From a virus, in the IMG/VR virus record IMGVR_UViG_3300031951_001530, positions 1-20,115 of that record: 20,115 bases of DNA; one strand, 5' to 3'. A model generated the notes under the pieces. It ran no database searches. It had not been told where the DNA came from and was given only the letters and a program-made list of their open reading frames with translations. Of the stretch, positions 1 through 5,473 are shown piece by piece (within the stretch, counting starts at the first letter, position 1; every line of letters begins with the position of its first letter). The position numbers and the translations under genes are program-made.

Positions 1-93
1 GGCGACGTCGGTCGCCACGCGCAGACCCTCGATCTCGTCGGGGTCGGGGGAGGGCCGAAGCCCTCCCTTGGTCTTGGTCTTTCCTCGCTGCAT
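1..93 (-). CDS. N-terminal end of an unrecognised phage gene, cut by the window edge
   Basis: An ATG on the minus strand at 93-91 opens a frame that runs off the left edge, giving 31 residues that begin MQRGKTKTKG and continue with an acidic PDPDEIEG stretch. It starts only five bases after the stop of the ssDNA-binding-like gene upstream and lies on the same strand, so it is probably the next member of the early recombination/replication operon. A weak GGGG ribosome-binding site lies about nine bases before the start. Too little is visible to assign a family. A replication or nuclease function would suit the location but is only a guess. Confidence 0.5.
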   Translation of the reverse strand, partial: MQRGKTKTKGGLRPSPDPDEIEGLRVATDVA

Positions 94-98
94 GGCGG

Positions 99-752
99 TC
101 AGCCCCAGGCCGGCGCGGAGCCGTTGGGGGCGGACTTGGGCGCCGGCGCTTCACCGCCGCCGAAGGCCGCAGGGCGGTCGGCCTTGAAGGTCGACCCCTT
201 GAAGCCCTGGGGCTGGGTGGCCGGCTTGCCGGCGAACTGCTGCCCGTTACGGATGTAGCGGCTGTCCTCCGGCGTGATCGCCATGCTGAGGATGTTCTTG
301 TCGTCGTAGATGTCGCCGCTGCCGTCGGCCATGGGCTTGCCCTTCTCGACCCCGATCAGGGCCGTGAAGATCATGCCGTCCAGTTCGGCGAAGCCGGCGA
401 TCTGGCGGCCCGCCCGCGCCTCGGGGGAGGTGTCGAGGGGGTTGATGCCCCGCGCGCTCTCCACGATGGCCCGAAGCTGGCCGCGCGAGATGCCAGCAGC
501 CTGGGCGTGGCCCTCGGTGTCGCCATCGACCACAAACAGGCTCCAGAACTTGCGGGTGTCGTGCGGCCCACCCATCACGGTGAACTCGCAGTCGAGCATC
601 AGGGCTCCGCTGCGGGAGGAGGCCTTGAGGACCCGGTCGGGGCCGTGGCCACCGAAGCGGAGCGCCAGGACGACCTGCGCGACGGTGTTGTTGGGGATGA
701 CCCCGCCACGGGGACGGGGGCTCTCAGCCGTGTTAAAGTCAAAAAAGCTCAT
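99..752 (-). CDS. Probable phage ssDNA-binding protein (DUF669-like), partner of the adjacent ATPase
   Basis: This 217-residue protein starts MSFFDFN and has a compact N-terminal domain of roughly 150 residues. It is followed by a low-complexity Pro/Ala/Gly-rich tail (about residues 175-217) ending in an acidic-poor, disordered stretch. The core carries features I associate with a phage family found beside Sak4-like ATPases: a Gly-rich loop, a CEFTVMGGPHDTRKFW-type strand, and a SRGQLRAIVESARGI helix. A beta-barrel with a flexible tail is typical of single-strand binding proteins. It lies 25 bases downstream of the P-loop ATPase gene on the same strand, so the two are likely co-transcribed. 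A GAGAG-containing purine stretch precedes the ATG. The ssDNA-binding role is inferred from context and general make-up; it could be another recombination accessory protein. Confidence 0.6.
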   Translation of the reverse strand: MSFFDFNTAESPRPRGGVIPNNTVAQVVLALRFGGHGPDRVLKASSRSGALMLDCEFTVMGGPHDTRKFWSLFVVDGDTEGHAQAAGISRGQLRAIVESARGINPLDTSPEARAGRQIAGFAELDGMIFTALIGVEKGKPMADGSGDIYDDKNILSMAITPEDSRYIRNGQQFAGKPATQPQGFKGSTFKADRPAAFGGGEAPAPKSAPNGSAPAWG

Positions 753-777
753 GTCTGTTTCTCTCTTTCTCAGGGGG

Positions 778-1635
778 TTAGGCGGACTGAGCGGCGTCAG
801 TGGGCGGGGTGATCGTGGTGGTGATCCCCGCCCGCTGGCGCTTCTGGTCGGCGGCTTTGGCGATCAGATCGCCGAGGTGCGGCGGCTCGAGGGGTTCGAG
901 GCGTCCGCTACGGTCCTTCGCGGGGAAGCCCCACTCATTTCCGTACTGGCAAACGAAAGCCCTCTGGGGCTTGCCGTCGCCAAAGTCGATTTCAGTGAGG
1001 GTCAACACCTCATCGATGATGCCCGGCAACTGCCGACCGATAGCGGAGCCGGCAGTCTGGGCGACCCAGGTCATCCGCTTGTAGTCGTCTTCCATCTGGT
1101 CGAGGATCGACAGGAGGACGACGTTCTTGTCGCGGATGTGCTGAAGCTGGGTGATCCACTCGACGAACTCACGCCCCAGCAGGCCGTAGGCCCCCCGCGT
1201 GTCGGGCTTGCCCGTCTTCTCGGAGAAGGCCTCCGGCTGGGTCTGCGCCCAGGCGAAGCACGTCCTCGAGGCGACGGTGATGCTGTCGACGAAGAGGGTG
1301 TCGTACTTCTCCAGCGCAGCCGGGTCTCCGAGGGTCGACACGACGTGGTCGTAGTGCGCCTGGGAGTAGGTCTGGCTGTCGGCGCGGGAGGGGTTGGGGC
1401 CTCCCATCCAGCAGGCGAGGTTCCGCAGTTCCGGCCACGTCTTGGGGCGGATCGTGTCGACCGCCACGTCCTGAACCGACAGGTCGCCGGCCTCGACGTC
1501 GAGGAAGAGGGTCTTCCGCGTGTCGAGGGTCCGCAGCAGGCTCGTCTTGCCGACCCCAGACACGCCGAGGATGAGGGCTTTGACGCCCCTCGTCTCTCCG
1601 GCGCGCTCGTCGGCGGTGATGATCCGCAGGCTCAC
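778..1635 (-). CDS. P-loop ATPase, Sak4/RecA-like phage recombination protein
   Basis: This 285-residue protein has a Walker A motif GVSGVGKTS at residues 24-32 (Lys30, Thr31) and a Walker B strand ending in Asp117 (LFVDS). An early acidic DVEAGD strand at residues 46-51 resembles phage AAA/RecA-core proteins of the Sak4 group, which load on or anneal single-stranded DNA during recombination-dependent replication. The C-terminal 25 residues are low-complexity. It starts with GTG at 1635-1633, sharing the four bases GTGA with the stop of the preceding gene, which implies translational coupling. The next gene, 25 bases on, is a likely ssDNA-binding partner. The ATPase fold is secure; the specific Sak4 assignment rests on motif layout and neighbourhood. 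An ATPase for another DNA transaction remains possible. Confidence 0.8.
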   Translation of the reverse strand: MSLRIITADERAGETRGVKALILGVSGVGKTSLLRTLDTRKTLFLDVEAGDLSVQDVAVDTIRPKTWPELRNLACWMGGPNPSRADSQTYSQAHYDHVVSTLGDPAALEKYDTLFVDSITVASRTCFAWAQTQPEAFSEKTGKPDTRGAYGLLGREFVEWITQLQHIRDKNVVLLSILDQMEDDYKRMTWVAQTAGSAIGRQLPGIIDEVLTLTEIDFGDGKPQRAFVCQYGNEWGFPAKDRSGRLEPLEPPHLGDLIAKAADQKRQRAGITTTITPPTDAAQSA

Positions 1636-1904
1636 TGGACACCTCCAGCGACCTGGGCCTCGGCCAGCCGCATCTGCTCGATCTCGTCGCTGAAGGCGGC
1701 GTGCAGGCGCGGCTTGAGGCTTGCGTTCGCCTTGCCCACGGCCTCCGCGATCATGTTGTCGAAGATCGCGAGAACGGGGCTCTCCTTGGGGAGGCTGTTC
1801 CTCCCCAGGCGGACGGTCGTGTCGTACAGGGCCGCGATCTCGGCGAAGGCCGTCACGACGTCCTTCAGGACGGCAAACTGTTCTTTGGTTTTCCCTTCAA
1901 GCAT
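1632..1904 (-). CDS. Small helical phage protein of unknown function
   Basis: The 90-residue product begins MLEGKTKEQF and is almost entirely predicted helix, with no cysteines, membrane segment or recognisable catalytic motif. The start at 1904 is chosen because it overlaps the upstream stop codon as ATGA, and the stop overlaps the downstream ATPase start as GTGA. A longer in-frame start at 2003 would lie wholly inside the upstream gene and encodes Arg-rich antisense-like sequence, so it is rejected. Tight overlap on both sides places it in the same translationally coupled recombination operon. A cofactor or loader for the ATPase would fit the position, but nothing in the sequence shows this. 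Confidence 0.75.
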   Translation of the reverse strand: MLEGKTKEQFAVLKDVVTAFAEIAALYDTTVRLGRNSLPKESPVLAIFDNMIAEAVGKANASLKPRLHAAFSDEIEQMRLAEAQVAGGVQ

Positions 1905-2386
1905 CAGGCGGCTTCCTTCTGGTTGGCGACCAGCTTGATCGCGGCGTTGCCGGGGGTGACGGTGCGGCCAGCCTCGAACAGCTTCCGCACGAAGGACGGC
2001 CACGCCTTGTACTTGGCCTCGGGTACCGAGTAGGTGACGTCCACGAACTCGGACGGATCGTCCCCGCCCTCGGCGATCTGCGCGACGGCCTGCTTCAGGT
2101 GCGCCTGATCCCAGGCGACCCTCTTGGTGCGGGTGACGTCGGCGCTGACCTCGTCCGACAGGCGGATGTGGACGACGCCCGTGTCTTCGCCCTTGGCGGC
2201 GTAGGCCTCCGCGATGCGGCCCTCGAGCCGGTCGTCCAGCAGGTTGGCGATCGCCTTCTTGACGTGGGCCGGCTGCTTGATGGCCTCGTCCGCTTCGGAC
2301 AGGAGGGCCAGCAGGGCCTCATAGTCGAGACCGACGAGGACGCTGGCGTCTCCGGCGATCTCGCTGAGGGTGGGCAGGTTTCTCAT
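1904..2386 (-). CDS. Early phage protein of unknown function
   Basis: This 160-residue soluble protein begins MRNLPTLSEIAGD. Its first half is mostly helical (about residues 20-75), and the second half has alternating charged and hydrophobic strands ending in a FEAGRTVTPGNAAIKLV segment. I do not recognise the family, although proteins of this size often precede ATPase/SSB pairs in alphaproteobacterial phages. It is the first gene after the promoter proposed at 2490-2518 and after a leader of about 100 bases, and its stop overlaps the next start as ATGA. The purine-rich stretch AAGGACCACGACC upstream of the ATG gives only a moderate ribosome-binding site. The coding call is firm because of length, codon bias and coupling; the function is unknown. 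Confidence 0.8.
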   Translation of the reverse strand: MRNLPTLSEIAGDASVLVGLDYEALLALLSEADEAIKQPAHVKKAIANLLDDRLEGRIAEAYAAKGEDTGVVHIRLSDEVSADVTRTKRVAWDQAHLKQAVAQIAEGGDDPSEFVDVTYSVPEAKYKAWPSFVRKLFEAGRTVTPGNAAIKLVANQKEAA

Positions 2387-2425
2387 TTGGTCGTGGTCCT
2401 TCTCTTGGTCCTTGCTCGGATGGGT

Positions 2426-2488
2426 GTCGGCGGGGCCTGAGCGGGGACCAGACCGCCGGGCGCTCTCGCGTACCGGAGCCCCGCCGAC
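2426..2488 (-). repeat. 11-bp perfect inverted repeat in the leader of the early operon
   Basis: GTCGGCGGGGC at 2426-2436 is exactly complementary to GCCCCGCCGAC at 2478-2488, with 41 bases between. A smaller CGC-TCTC-GCG hairpin lies inside. This 121-base gap between the gene ending at 2508 and the one starting at 2386 has no convincing gene. The arms could fold in RNA or act as a protein-binding site around the predicted transcription start. No T-run follows, so it is not a standard terminator. Confidence 0.5.
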
Positions 2489-2489
2489 T

Positions 2490-2518
2490 TATATAGGGCG
2501 ATTGGTCCTAGGGCACAA
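2490..2518 (-). promoter_or_regulatory. Candidate sigma-70-type promoter for the 1-2386 recombination operon
   Basis: Read on the minus strand, a -35-like TTGTGC (2518-2513) and a -10-like TATATA (2495-2490) are separated by exactly 17 bases. TATATA is conspicuous in such GC-rich DNA. The -35 element overlaps the last codons of the resolvase gene. Transcription would begin near 2483 and run into the gene starting at 2386. The assignment is by sequence resemblance only. Confidence 0.5.
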
Positions 2519-3023
2519 TGCCCTTTCTGAGCCTCTCGCCATATTTCGCAATGAGGGCCGCCTCGGCCCTGCCGTCGTGCTTCTTGAGTTCGAACAGGTC
2601 GGACCACTTGGGGAAGAGGCCCTTCGCCGCGAGGCGCGACTGATCCTTGTCGCCCTTGACGCCCATCGCCTTCCGCCACTCCTGGGGGCGGACGTGGCTG
2701 ATCGGCATGAAGTGGCAGTGGGCCATGCCCAGCAGGAGGCCCACGGCCCGCCCGAAGGAGAACGCGCCGACGGCGCCCTCCCCCGGCCTGACGCCGACGT
2801 GCTCGATGGTGACGTGAGCCGCCCCGACCTTGGCGATAGCGTCGAAGATGCGCGCCAGGGCGACCTCGTCGACCACCACCTTGCGCTTCTTCGTGCCGGC
2901 CATCGTGCGACCGACACCGACATCAAGGGTCGGGATGTCGAAGATCAGGACGTCATCCGGCTGGCTGTCGTCGATGACGGCGAGGGCTCCGTAGAGGCCG
3001 GGATCGATGCCGACGTGCAACAT
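2508..3023 (-). CDS. RuvC-like Holliday-junction resolvase
   Basis: The 171-residue protein has the RNase H-like layout of RuvC resolvases: a first strand VGIDPG with Asp7, a second acidic residue Glu74 in TIEHV, and a C-terminal HDGRAEA motif at residues 149-155 with Asp150 and Glu154. These acidic residues would bind two metal ions and cut branched DNA. In phages such enzymes resolve recombination intermediates or debranch DNA before packaging. Length matches the family (about 160-175 residues). The start overlaps the stop of the Cro-like gene as ATGA, so it is translationally coupled to the immunity switch and would be an immediate-early gene. Family membership is confident; the exact substrate is inferred. 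Confidence 0.88.
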   Translation of the reverse strand: MLHVGIDPGLYGALAVIDDSQPDDVLIFDIPTLDVGVGRTMAGTKKRKVVVDEVALARIFDAIAKVGAAHVTIEHVGVRPGEGAVGAFSFGRAVGLLLGMAHCHFMPISHVRPQEWRKAMGVKGDKDQSRLAAKGLFPKWSDLFELKKHDGRAEAALIAKYGERLRKGIVP

Positions 3024-3250
3024 CAGGCGCTCGCACGCAGGAGGGCCTCGACCATCGTCGTCGCCTCGTACAGGCGGCGGCTCGTCAGGTCAGAGCGGCC
3101 ATCGCGCAGGCGCTCCAGGCGCTTGCCATCATTGAAGAGGATGGTGGAGAGGCGCGCCTCGGAGATGTTCCGGCGGGCTGCGTACTCCTGCGCGGACGCG
3201 ATCAGGGCGGCGATGTGGGGCGAGACGGGGGCGGTTGGGGTGCGGGACAT
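3023..3250 (-). CDS. Small HTH protein, probable Cro-like early repressor
   Basis: The 75-residue product begins MSRTPTAPVSPHIAAL. It carries a compact helical domain in which residues 20-60 (AARRNISEARLSTILFNDG followed by KRLERLRDG) resemble a Cro/CI-type helix-turn-helix. It is divergent from the CI-like repressor and is the first gene of the leftward operon, which is the position of Cro in lambdoid switches. The ATG at 3250 is preferred over an upstream ATG at 3319, because the extra 23 residues would be encoded by the operator repeats. No Shine-Dalgarno sequence precedes 3250, and the proposed -10 element ends seven bases before it, so the mRNA may be leaderless. Cro function is inferred from size, fold and position. 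Confidence 0.7.
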   Translation of the reverse strand: MSRTPTAPVSPHIAALIASAQEYAARRNISEARLSTILFNDGKRLERLRDGRSDLTSRRLYEATTMVEALLRASA

Positions 3251-3279
3251 GGCGGTACGGTAGGTCTGTTTGTACCGCC
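3251..3279. promoter_or_regulatory. Operator-like inverted repeat next to the Cro-like start
   Basis: GGCGGTAC (3251-3258) and GTACCGCC (3272-3279) form a perfect 8-bp inverted repeat with a 13-base spacer. The core GCGGTA/TACCGC half-sites are the same as in the tighter operator at 3301-3318, but their centres are 21 bp apart, about two helical turns. The site abuts the ATG of the Cro-like gene. Confidence 0.6.
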
Positions 3280-3285
3280 CCGCAA
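3257..3285 (-). promoter_or_regulatory. Candidate leftward early promoter for the Cro-like gene
   Basis: On the minus strand, TTGCGG (3285-3280) and TACCGT (3262-3257) are 17 bases apart. Transcription would start almost at the ATG at 3250. The element lies entirely under the operator-like half-sites at 3252-3278, as expected for a repressor-controlled promoter. The -10 match is weak. Confidence 0.35.
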
Positions 3286-3300
3286 GGGGGCCGAAGCCTC

Positions 3301-3318
3301 TGCGGTAGACGTACCGCA
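3301..3318. promoter_or_regulatory. Operator-like palindrome between the divergent regulators
   Basis: TGCGGTA-GACG-TACCGCA is a perfect 7-bp inverted repeat with a 4-base centre. It lies 50 bases before the repressor ATG at 3368 and about 50 bases beyond the Cro-like start. Its place between divergent regulator genes and the repeated GCGGTA half-site make it a good candidate for binding by the repressor, the Cro-like protein or both. Confidence 0.65.
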
Positions 3319-3367
3319 CCTGAAAGGTTAAAGGGGAACATCAGCAACAGGCGCGGACCCCGTCAAT

Positions 3368-4009
3368 ATGACCCTCCGATCTAGGATAGAAGAGAGACTG
3401 CAGGCGACGCGCCTGACACCCCAGGCCGCCTCGATCCGCTCGGGCCTGGGGAAAGACGCGGTTAGGAATGTCTTGAGGGGCCGGTCAAAAAGCCTCTCGA
3501 CGAAGAGCCTCACGGCCCTGGCCGAGACCCTTGGCGTCTCGGCATCATGGCTGGCGGGCCACCATGGAGGCAATGGGGAGCCGTCCACTGCTGGAGCGAT
3601 GCTCACTGTGAAGAAAGAAGTCGGACTTGGTCTTTGGAGGCCACAAGGCACTGAAATCCCCCCAGAAACCGGCCTCGTCTCGATGAGCGCCGAGTACGCA
3701 GACCACGACCAGTGGCTCGAGCGGGTCGTCGGGCGCGACATGGACGACAGGTATCCGCCAGGGTGCCTCCTCCACGTCGTCGATGCGGCGGCGATCGGCT
3801 ACGCCCCCAGAACCGGCGACACGGTGATCGTCTCCTACACCCGCGAGGACGAGGAGCAGCGCCTCGTGAGGCAGGTCGAGGTCCGCTCGGAGGGCCTCCT
3901 CCTGGTGGCCCGCTCCACCCAGGCGGCGGTAGCCGGCACGTCGCCGATCGGCGCAGGGCGCATCGTGGCTCTCGTCCTTGGGTCGTACATGCCGGAGGCG
4001 AGGCGGTAA
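3368..4009 (+). CDS. CI-like phage repressor with HTH and degenerate S24 (LexA-like) domain
   Basis: The 213-residue protein has an N-terminal XRE/CI-type HTH (residues about 5-63: SIRSGLGKDAVRNVLRG, then an LGVSASWL ending). It has a C-terminal domain with the layout of LexA/S24 repressors (about residues 100-205). In that family the nucleophile lies in a G-x-S-M motif followed by YPxG, and a Lys lies about 40-45 residues on. Here the motif is GRDM, with Asp124 in the Ser position, and the expected Lys segment reads LVRQV, with Arg168. The fold is thus recognisable but RecA-stimulated self-cleavage is predicted to be lost. It is divergent from the Cro-like gene across operator repeats and upstream of the integration operon. 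No clear Shine-Dalgarno precedes the ATG. The repressor role is well supported; the induction mode is inferred. Confidence 0.85.
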   Translation: MTLRSRIEERLQATRLTPQAASIRSGLGKDAVRNVLRGRSKSLSTKSLTALAETLGVSASWLAGHHGGNGEPSTAGAMLTVKKEVGLGLWRPQGTEIPPETGLVSMSAEYADHDQWLERVVGRDMDDRYPPGCLLHVVDAAAIGYAPRTGDTVIVSYTREDEEQRLVRQVEVRSEGLLLVARSTQAAVAGTSPIGAGRIVALVLGSYMPEARR

Positions 4010-4028
4010 AAAAGCCGCCCAAGCCCAG

Positions 4029-4057
4029 TTGACGCGGTAAACATCCCGCACTAGGTC
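4029..4057 (+). promoter_or_regulatory. Candidate promoter for the integration operon
   Basis: TTGACG (4029-4034) and TAGGTC (4052-4057) are separated by 17 bases, 48 bases before the GTG of the first small gene. The -35 is good and the -10 poor. An operator-like site overlaps the spacer, which supports regulated transcription starting here rather than only read-through from the repressor gene. Confidence 0.45.
4033..4050. promoter_or_regulatory. Third operator-like site, on the integration-operon promoter
   Basis: GCGGTA-AACA-TCCCGC (4034-4049) keeps the half-site sequence and the 4-base spacing of the palindrome at 3301-3318, with one changed base in the right arm (TCCCGC for TACCGC), and the following A is also shared. 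It covers the end of the -35 element and most of the spacer of the promoter at 4029-4057. Confidence 0.55.
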
Positions 4058-4104
4058 TACCTCTAGGCAAGGGCATCCCGCCCGGCCCACCTGGAGACAA
4101 GACC

Positions 4105-4293
4105 GTGTCCCGAAGCACACAAGAGTACGTCGCCATCCCCGTCTACGGCGGGTTCTGGCGAGCCGCCCTGGAGACCTGGGGCTGGTGGCGCGGCGAGCGT
4201 GATTGGCGCATCGACCCCGTCGGCCCCCTCTATCACACGGAAGCGGACGCCCGCCGGGCCGCGACCCTCCTGAACCAGGAGGCCTTCGCTTGA
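4105..4293 (+). CDS. Small phage protein of unknown function, first gene of the integration operon
   Basis: A GTG start at 4105, preceded by GGAG at 4093-4096, gives a 62-residue product rich in Trp (five residues, including a WGWW cluster near residue 25). It ends in a helical ADARRAATLLNQEAF segment. It has no cysteine or membrane segment. The stop TGA at 4291-4293 overlaps the TTG start of the next gene, so the two are coupled. The compact WxGERDWRIDPVGPLYHTEADARRAATLLN pattern resembles small uncharacterised phage proteins that present one helix after a short beta-sheet, but I cannot name a family. The gene is real by coupling and codon use; its function is unknown. Confidence 0.65.
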   Translation: MSRSTQEYVAIPVYGGFWRAALETWGWWRGERDWRIDPVGPLYHTEADARRAATLLNQEAFA

Positions 4294-5009
4294 CCCGGCA
4301 GATGGGCGACCTCTCGTTCCCCTACGCCTCTCGCCCCATGCCCGACGGCCAGCGGCGGGGCCACGTCGGGATCGAGTGCAAGACCTGCGGTCGGGAGGAG
4401 TGGCGGGTCGCCAAGAACCCTGGCCTGGGCAACCGCATCTACACGCGCGAGGGCTGGCACCTCGGATCACGGCGGGGGCACGACGAGTGCCCCACCTGCG
4501 TCGAGGCCCGCCTGATGCCCGCCGAGAAGCGACAGATCATCACCCCACCCAAGAAGAAGGAAGCCGTCGTGCCCGCCACCGCGACCATCCGAGACATCCC
4601 GCCGCCCCGTGTAAACGGGATCGCGCCGCCCACCGACATCCCCGTCGCAGAGCCGCCGCGCCAGCCGACCTGGGCGGACAATCGTCGCATCCGCCAGGAC
4701 CTGGACTTGGCCTATGACGCAGAGGGCGGTCGGTACTTCAACAACAACACCGACGAGACCGTCGCCAAGCGCCTCAACGTCCCCCGCGCCTGGGTGTCGA
4801 CGATCCGTGAACTCTTCGGGCCAGACCGCTGCGAGGACGACGATCTGCGCGCCAAGGCCCTGATCTCCGTCTTGGAGGCGGCGAGGAAGAGCGCAGCGGA
4901 GGCCGAGAAGGCGGCAACCGTCGCCCTCGAGCAGGCCGAGGCGGCGTCGCGGATGGTCGCCTTGATCGTGAAGTCGGCGAAGGACGCCGGCCTGGAGGTG
5001 ACGGCGTGA
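4290..5009 (+). CDS. Zinc-ribbon/HTH phage protein with C-terminal coiled coil
   Basis: I choose a TTG start at 4290 because AGGAGG (4277-4282) sits seven bases before it and the codon overlaps the upstream stop as TTGA. An ATG at 4302 is the alternative. The 239-residue product has paired CxxC motifs (Cys30/33 and Cys67/70) that could bind zinc. A Pro-rich linker follows, then a putative helix-turn-helix around residues 130-165 (ETVAKRLNVPRAWVSTIREL) and a long Ala/Glu-rich helix at about residues 180-230, probably a coiled coil for oligomerisation. It is likely a DNA-binding regulator or architectural protein of the integration operon. The function is inferred from domain make-up, and no exact family is recognised. 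Confidence 0.7.
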   Translation: MTRQMGDLSFPYASRPMPDGQRRGHVGIECKTCGREEWRVAKNPGLGNRIYTREGWHLGSRRGHDECPTCVEARLMPAEKRQIITPPKKKEAVVPATATIRDIPPPRVNGIAPPTDIPVAEPPRQPTWADNRRIRQDLDLAYDAEGGRYFNNNTDETVAKRLNVPRAWVSTIRELFGPDRCEDDDLRAKALISVLEAARKSAAEAEKAATVALEQAEAASRMVALIVKSAKDAGLEVTA

Positions 5010-5152
5010 GGCCCCGCTTCCACCCGACGCCGGGCGTGGCCTTCCAGATCGGCAGGCCCCGCCTCTGCGTCCCCACGGGCTGGATTTGGGGCTTCCTGGC
5101 CCTGGTCTCCTGGGGCCTGTTCCTCGCCGTCCTCATCAGCATCCCCGGCTAG
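5006..5152 (+). CDS. 48-residue single-pass membrane peptide in the integration operon
   Basis: A GTG at 5006 overlaps the stop of the zinc-ribbon gene as GTGA and opens a 48-codon frame to TAG at 5150-5152. The first 24 residues are basic and Pro-rich. Residues about 25-46 (GWIWGFLALVSWGLFLAVLI) form one strong membrane span. Nearly every codon ends in G or C, matching the coding bias of its neighbours, and the next gene starts three bases after the stop. It has no signal-peptidase site. Its role is unknown: superinfection exclusion or other membrane effects during lysogeny would fit a small membrane protein expressed near the repressor and int, but this is speculation. Confidence 0.6.
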   Translation: MRPRFHPTPGVAFQIGRPRLCVPTGWIWGFLALVSWGLFLAVLISIPG

Positions 5153-5155
5153 GCC

Positions 5156-5473
5156 GTGACGCCCTTCCCGACCGTCAAGACGGCGAGAGCCCTGGTCGAG
5201 GAGGGCGTCCTCCCCTGCTCCGAGGCGCAGGTGAGGGCGCTTGCCAAGCGGCACCAGATCGGCAGGATGCTTGGTCGGTCTTACGTCTTCACGGCGGACG
5301 ACATCCACCACCTGTTGGCCAGCCTGCCATGCCCCTCAAACTCGTCCGCCGGCCCAAGTCGCCGTACTGGTATCTGCGCGGGACCGTCCGTGGCATCAGC
5401 ATCACGGAAAGCACTGGCACTGGCGACCGCGCCCAGGCGGAAGACATCCGCGCCCTCCGCGAGGCGGAACTAG
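5156..5473 (+). CDS. Excisionase-like winged-helix protein
   Basis: A GTG at 5156 starts a 105-residue frame. The first 58 residues look like a MerR/excisionase-type DNA-binding domain: TVKTARALVEEGVLPCSEAQ for the recognition helices, then an RMLGRSYVFTADDI wing and a closing HHLLASL helix. Such small proteins bind near attP and steer the integrase towards excision. The remaining 47 residues are Ser/Arg/Ala-rich and are encoded by DNA that also encodes the integrase N-terminus in another frame (145-bp overlap), so that part may be an unstructured tail with no selected function. No ribosome-binding site precedes the GTG, so translation may depend on coupling with the upstream gene. Excisionase identity rests on the domain and its place before int. 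Confidence 0.6.
   Translation: MTPFPTVKTARALVEEGVLPCSEAQVRALAKRHQIGRMLGRSYVFTADDIHHLLASLPCPSNSSAGPSRRTGICAGPSVASASRKALALATAPRRKTSAPSARRN

Noticed and set aside
310-1938. 542-codon plus-strand open frame
   Set aside because: It is antisense to the SSB-like, ATPase and small helical genes, whose motifs and overlapping starts fit the minus strand. Its product is compositionally biased, as expected for a GC-rich shadow frame.
3251-3319. Longer Cro-like protein starting at 3319
   Set aside because: The added 23 residues would be encoded by the operator repeats, are Arg/Tyr-rich, and would leave no promoter space before the divergent repressor.
4203-4289. Extended N-terminus of the zinc-ribbon gene from 4203
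   Set aside because: Those residues overlap the 62-residue gene in another frame and are Pro/Arg-rich; AGGAGG is correctly spaced for the TTG at 4290.
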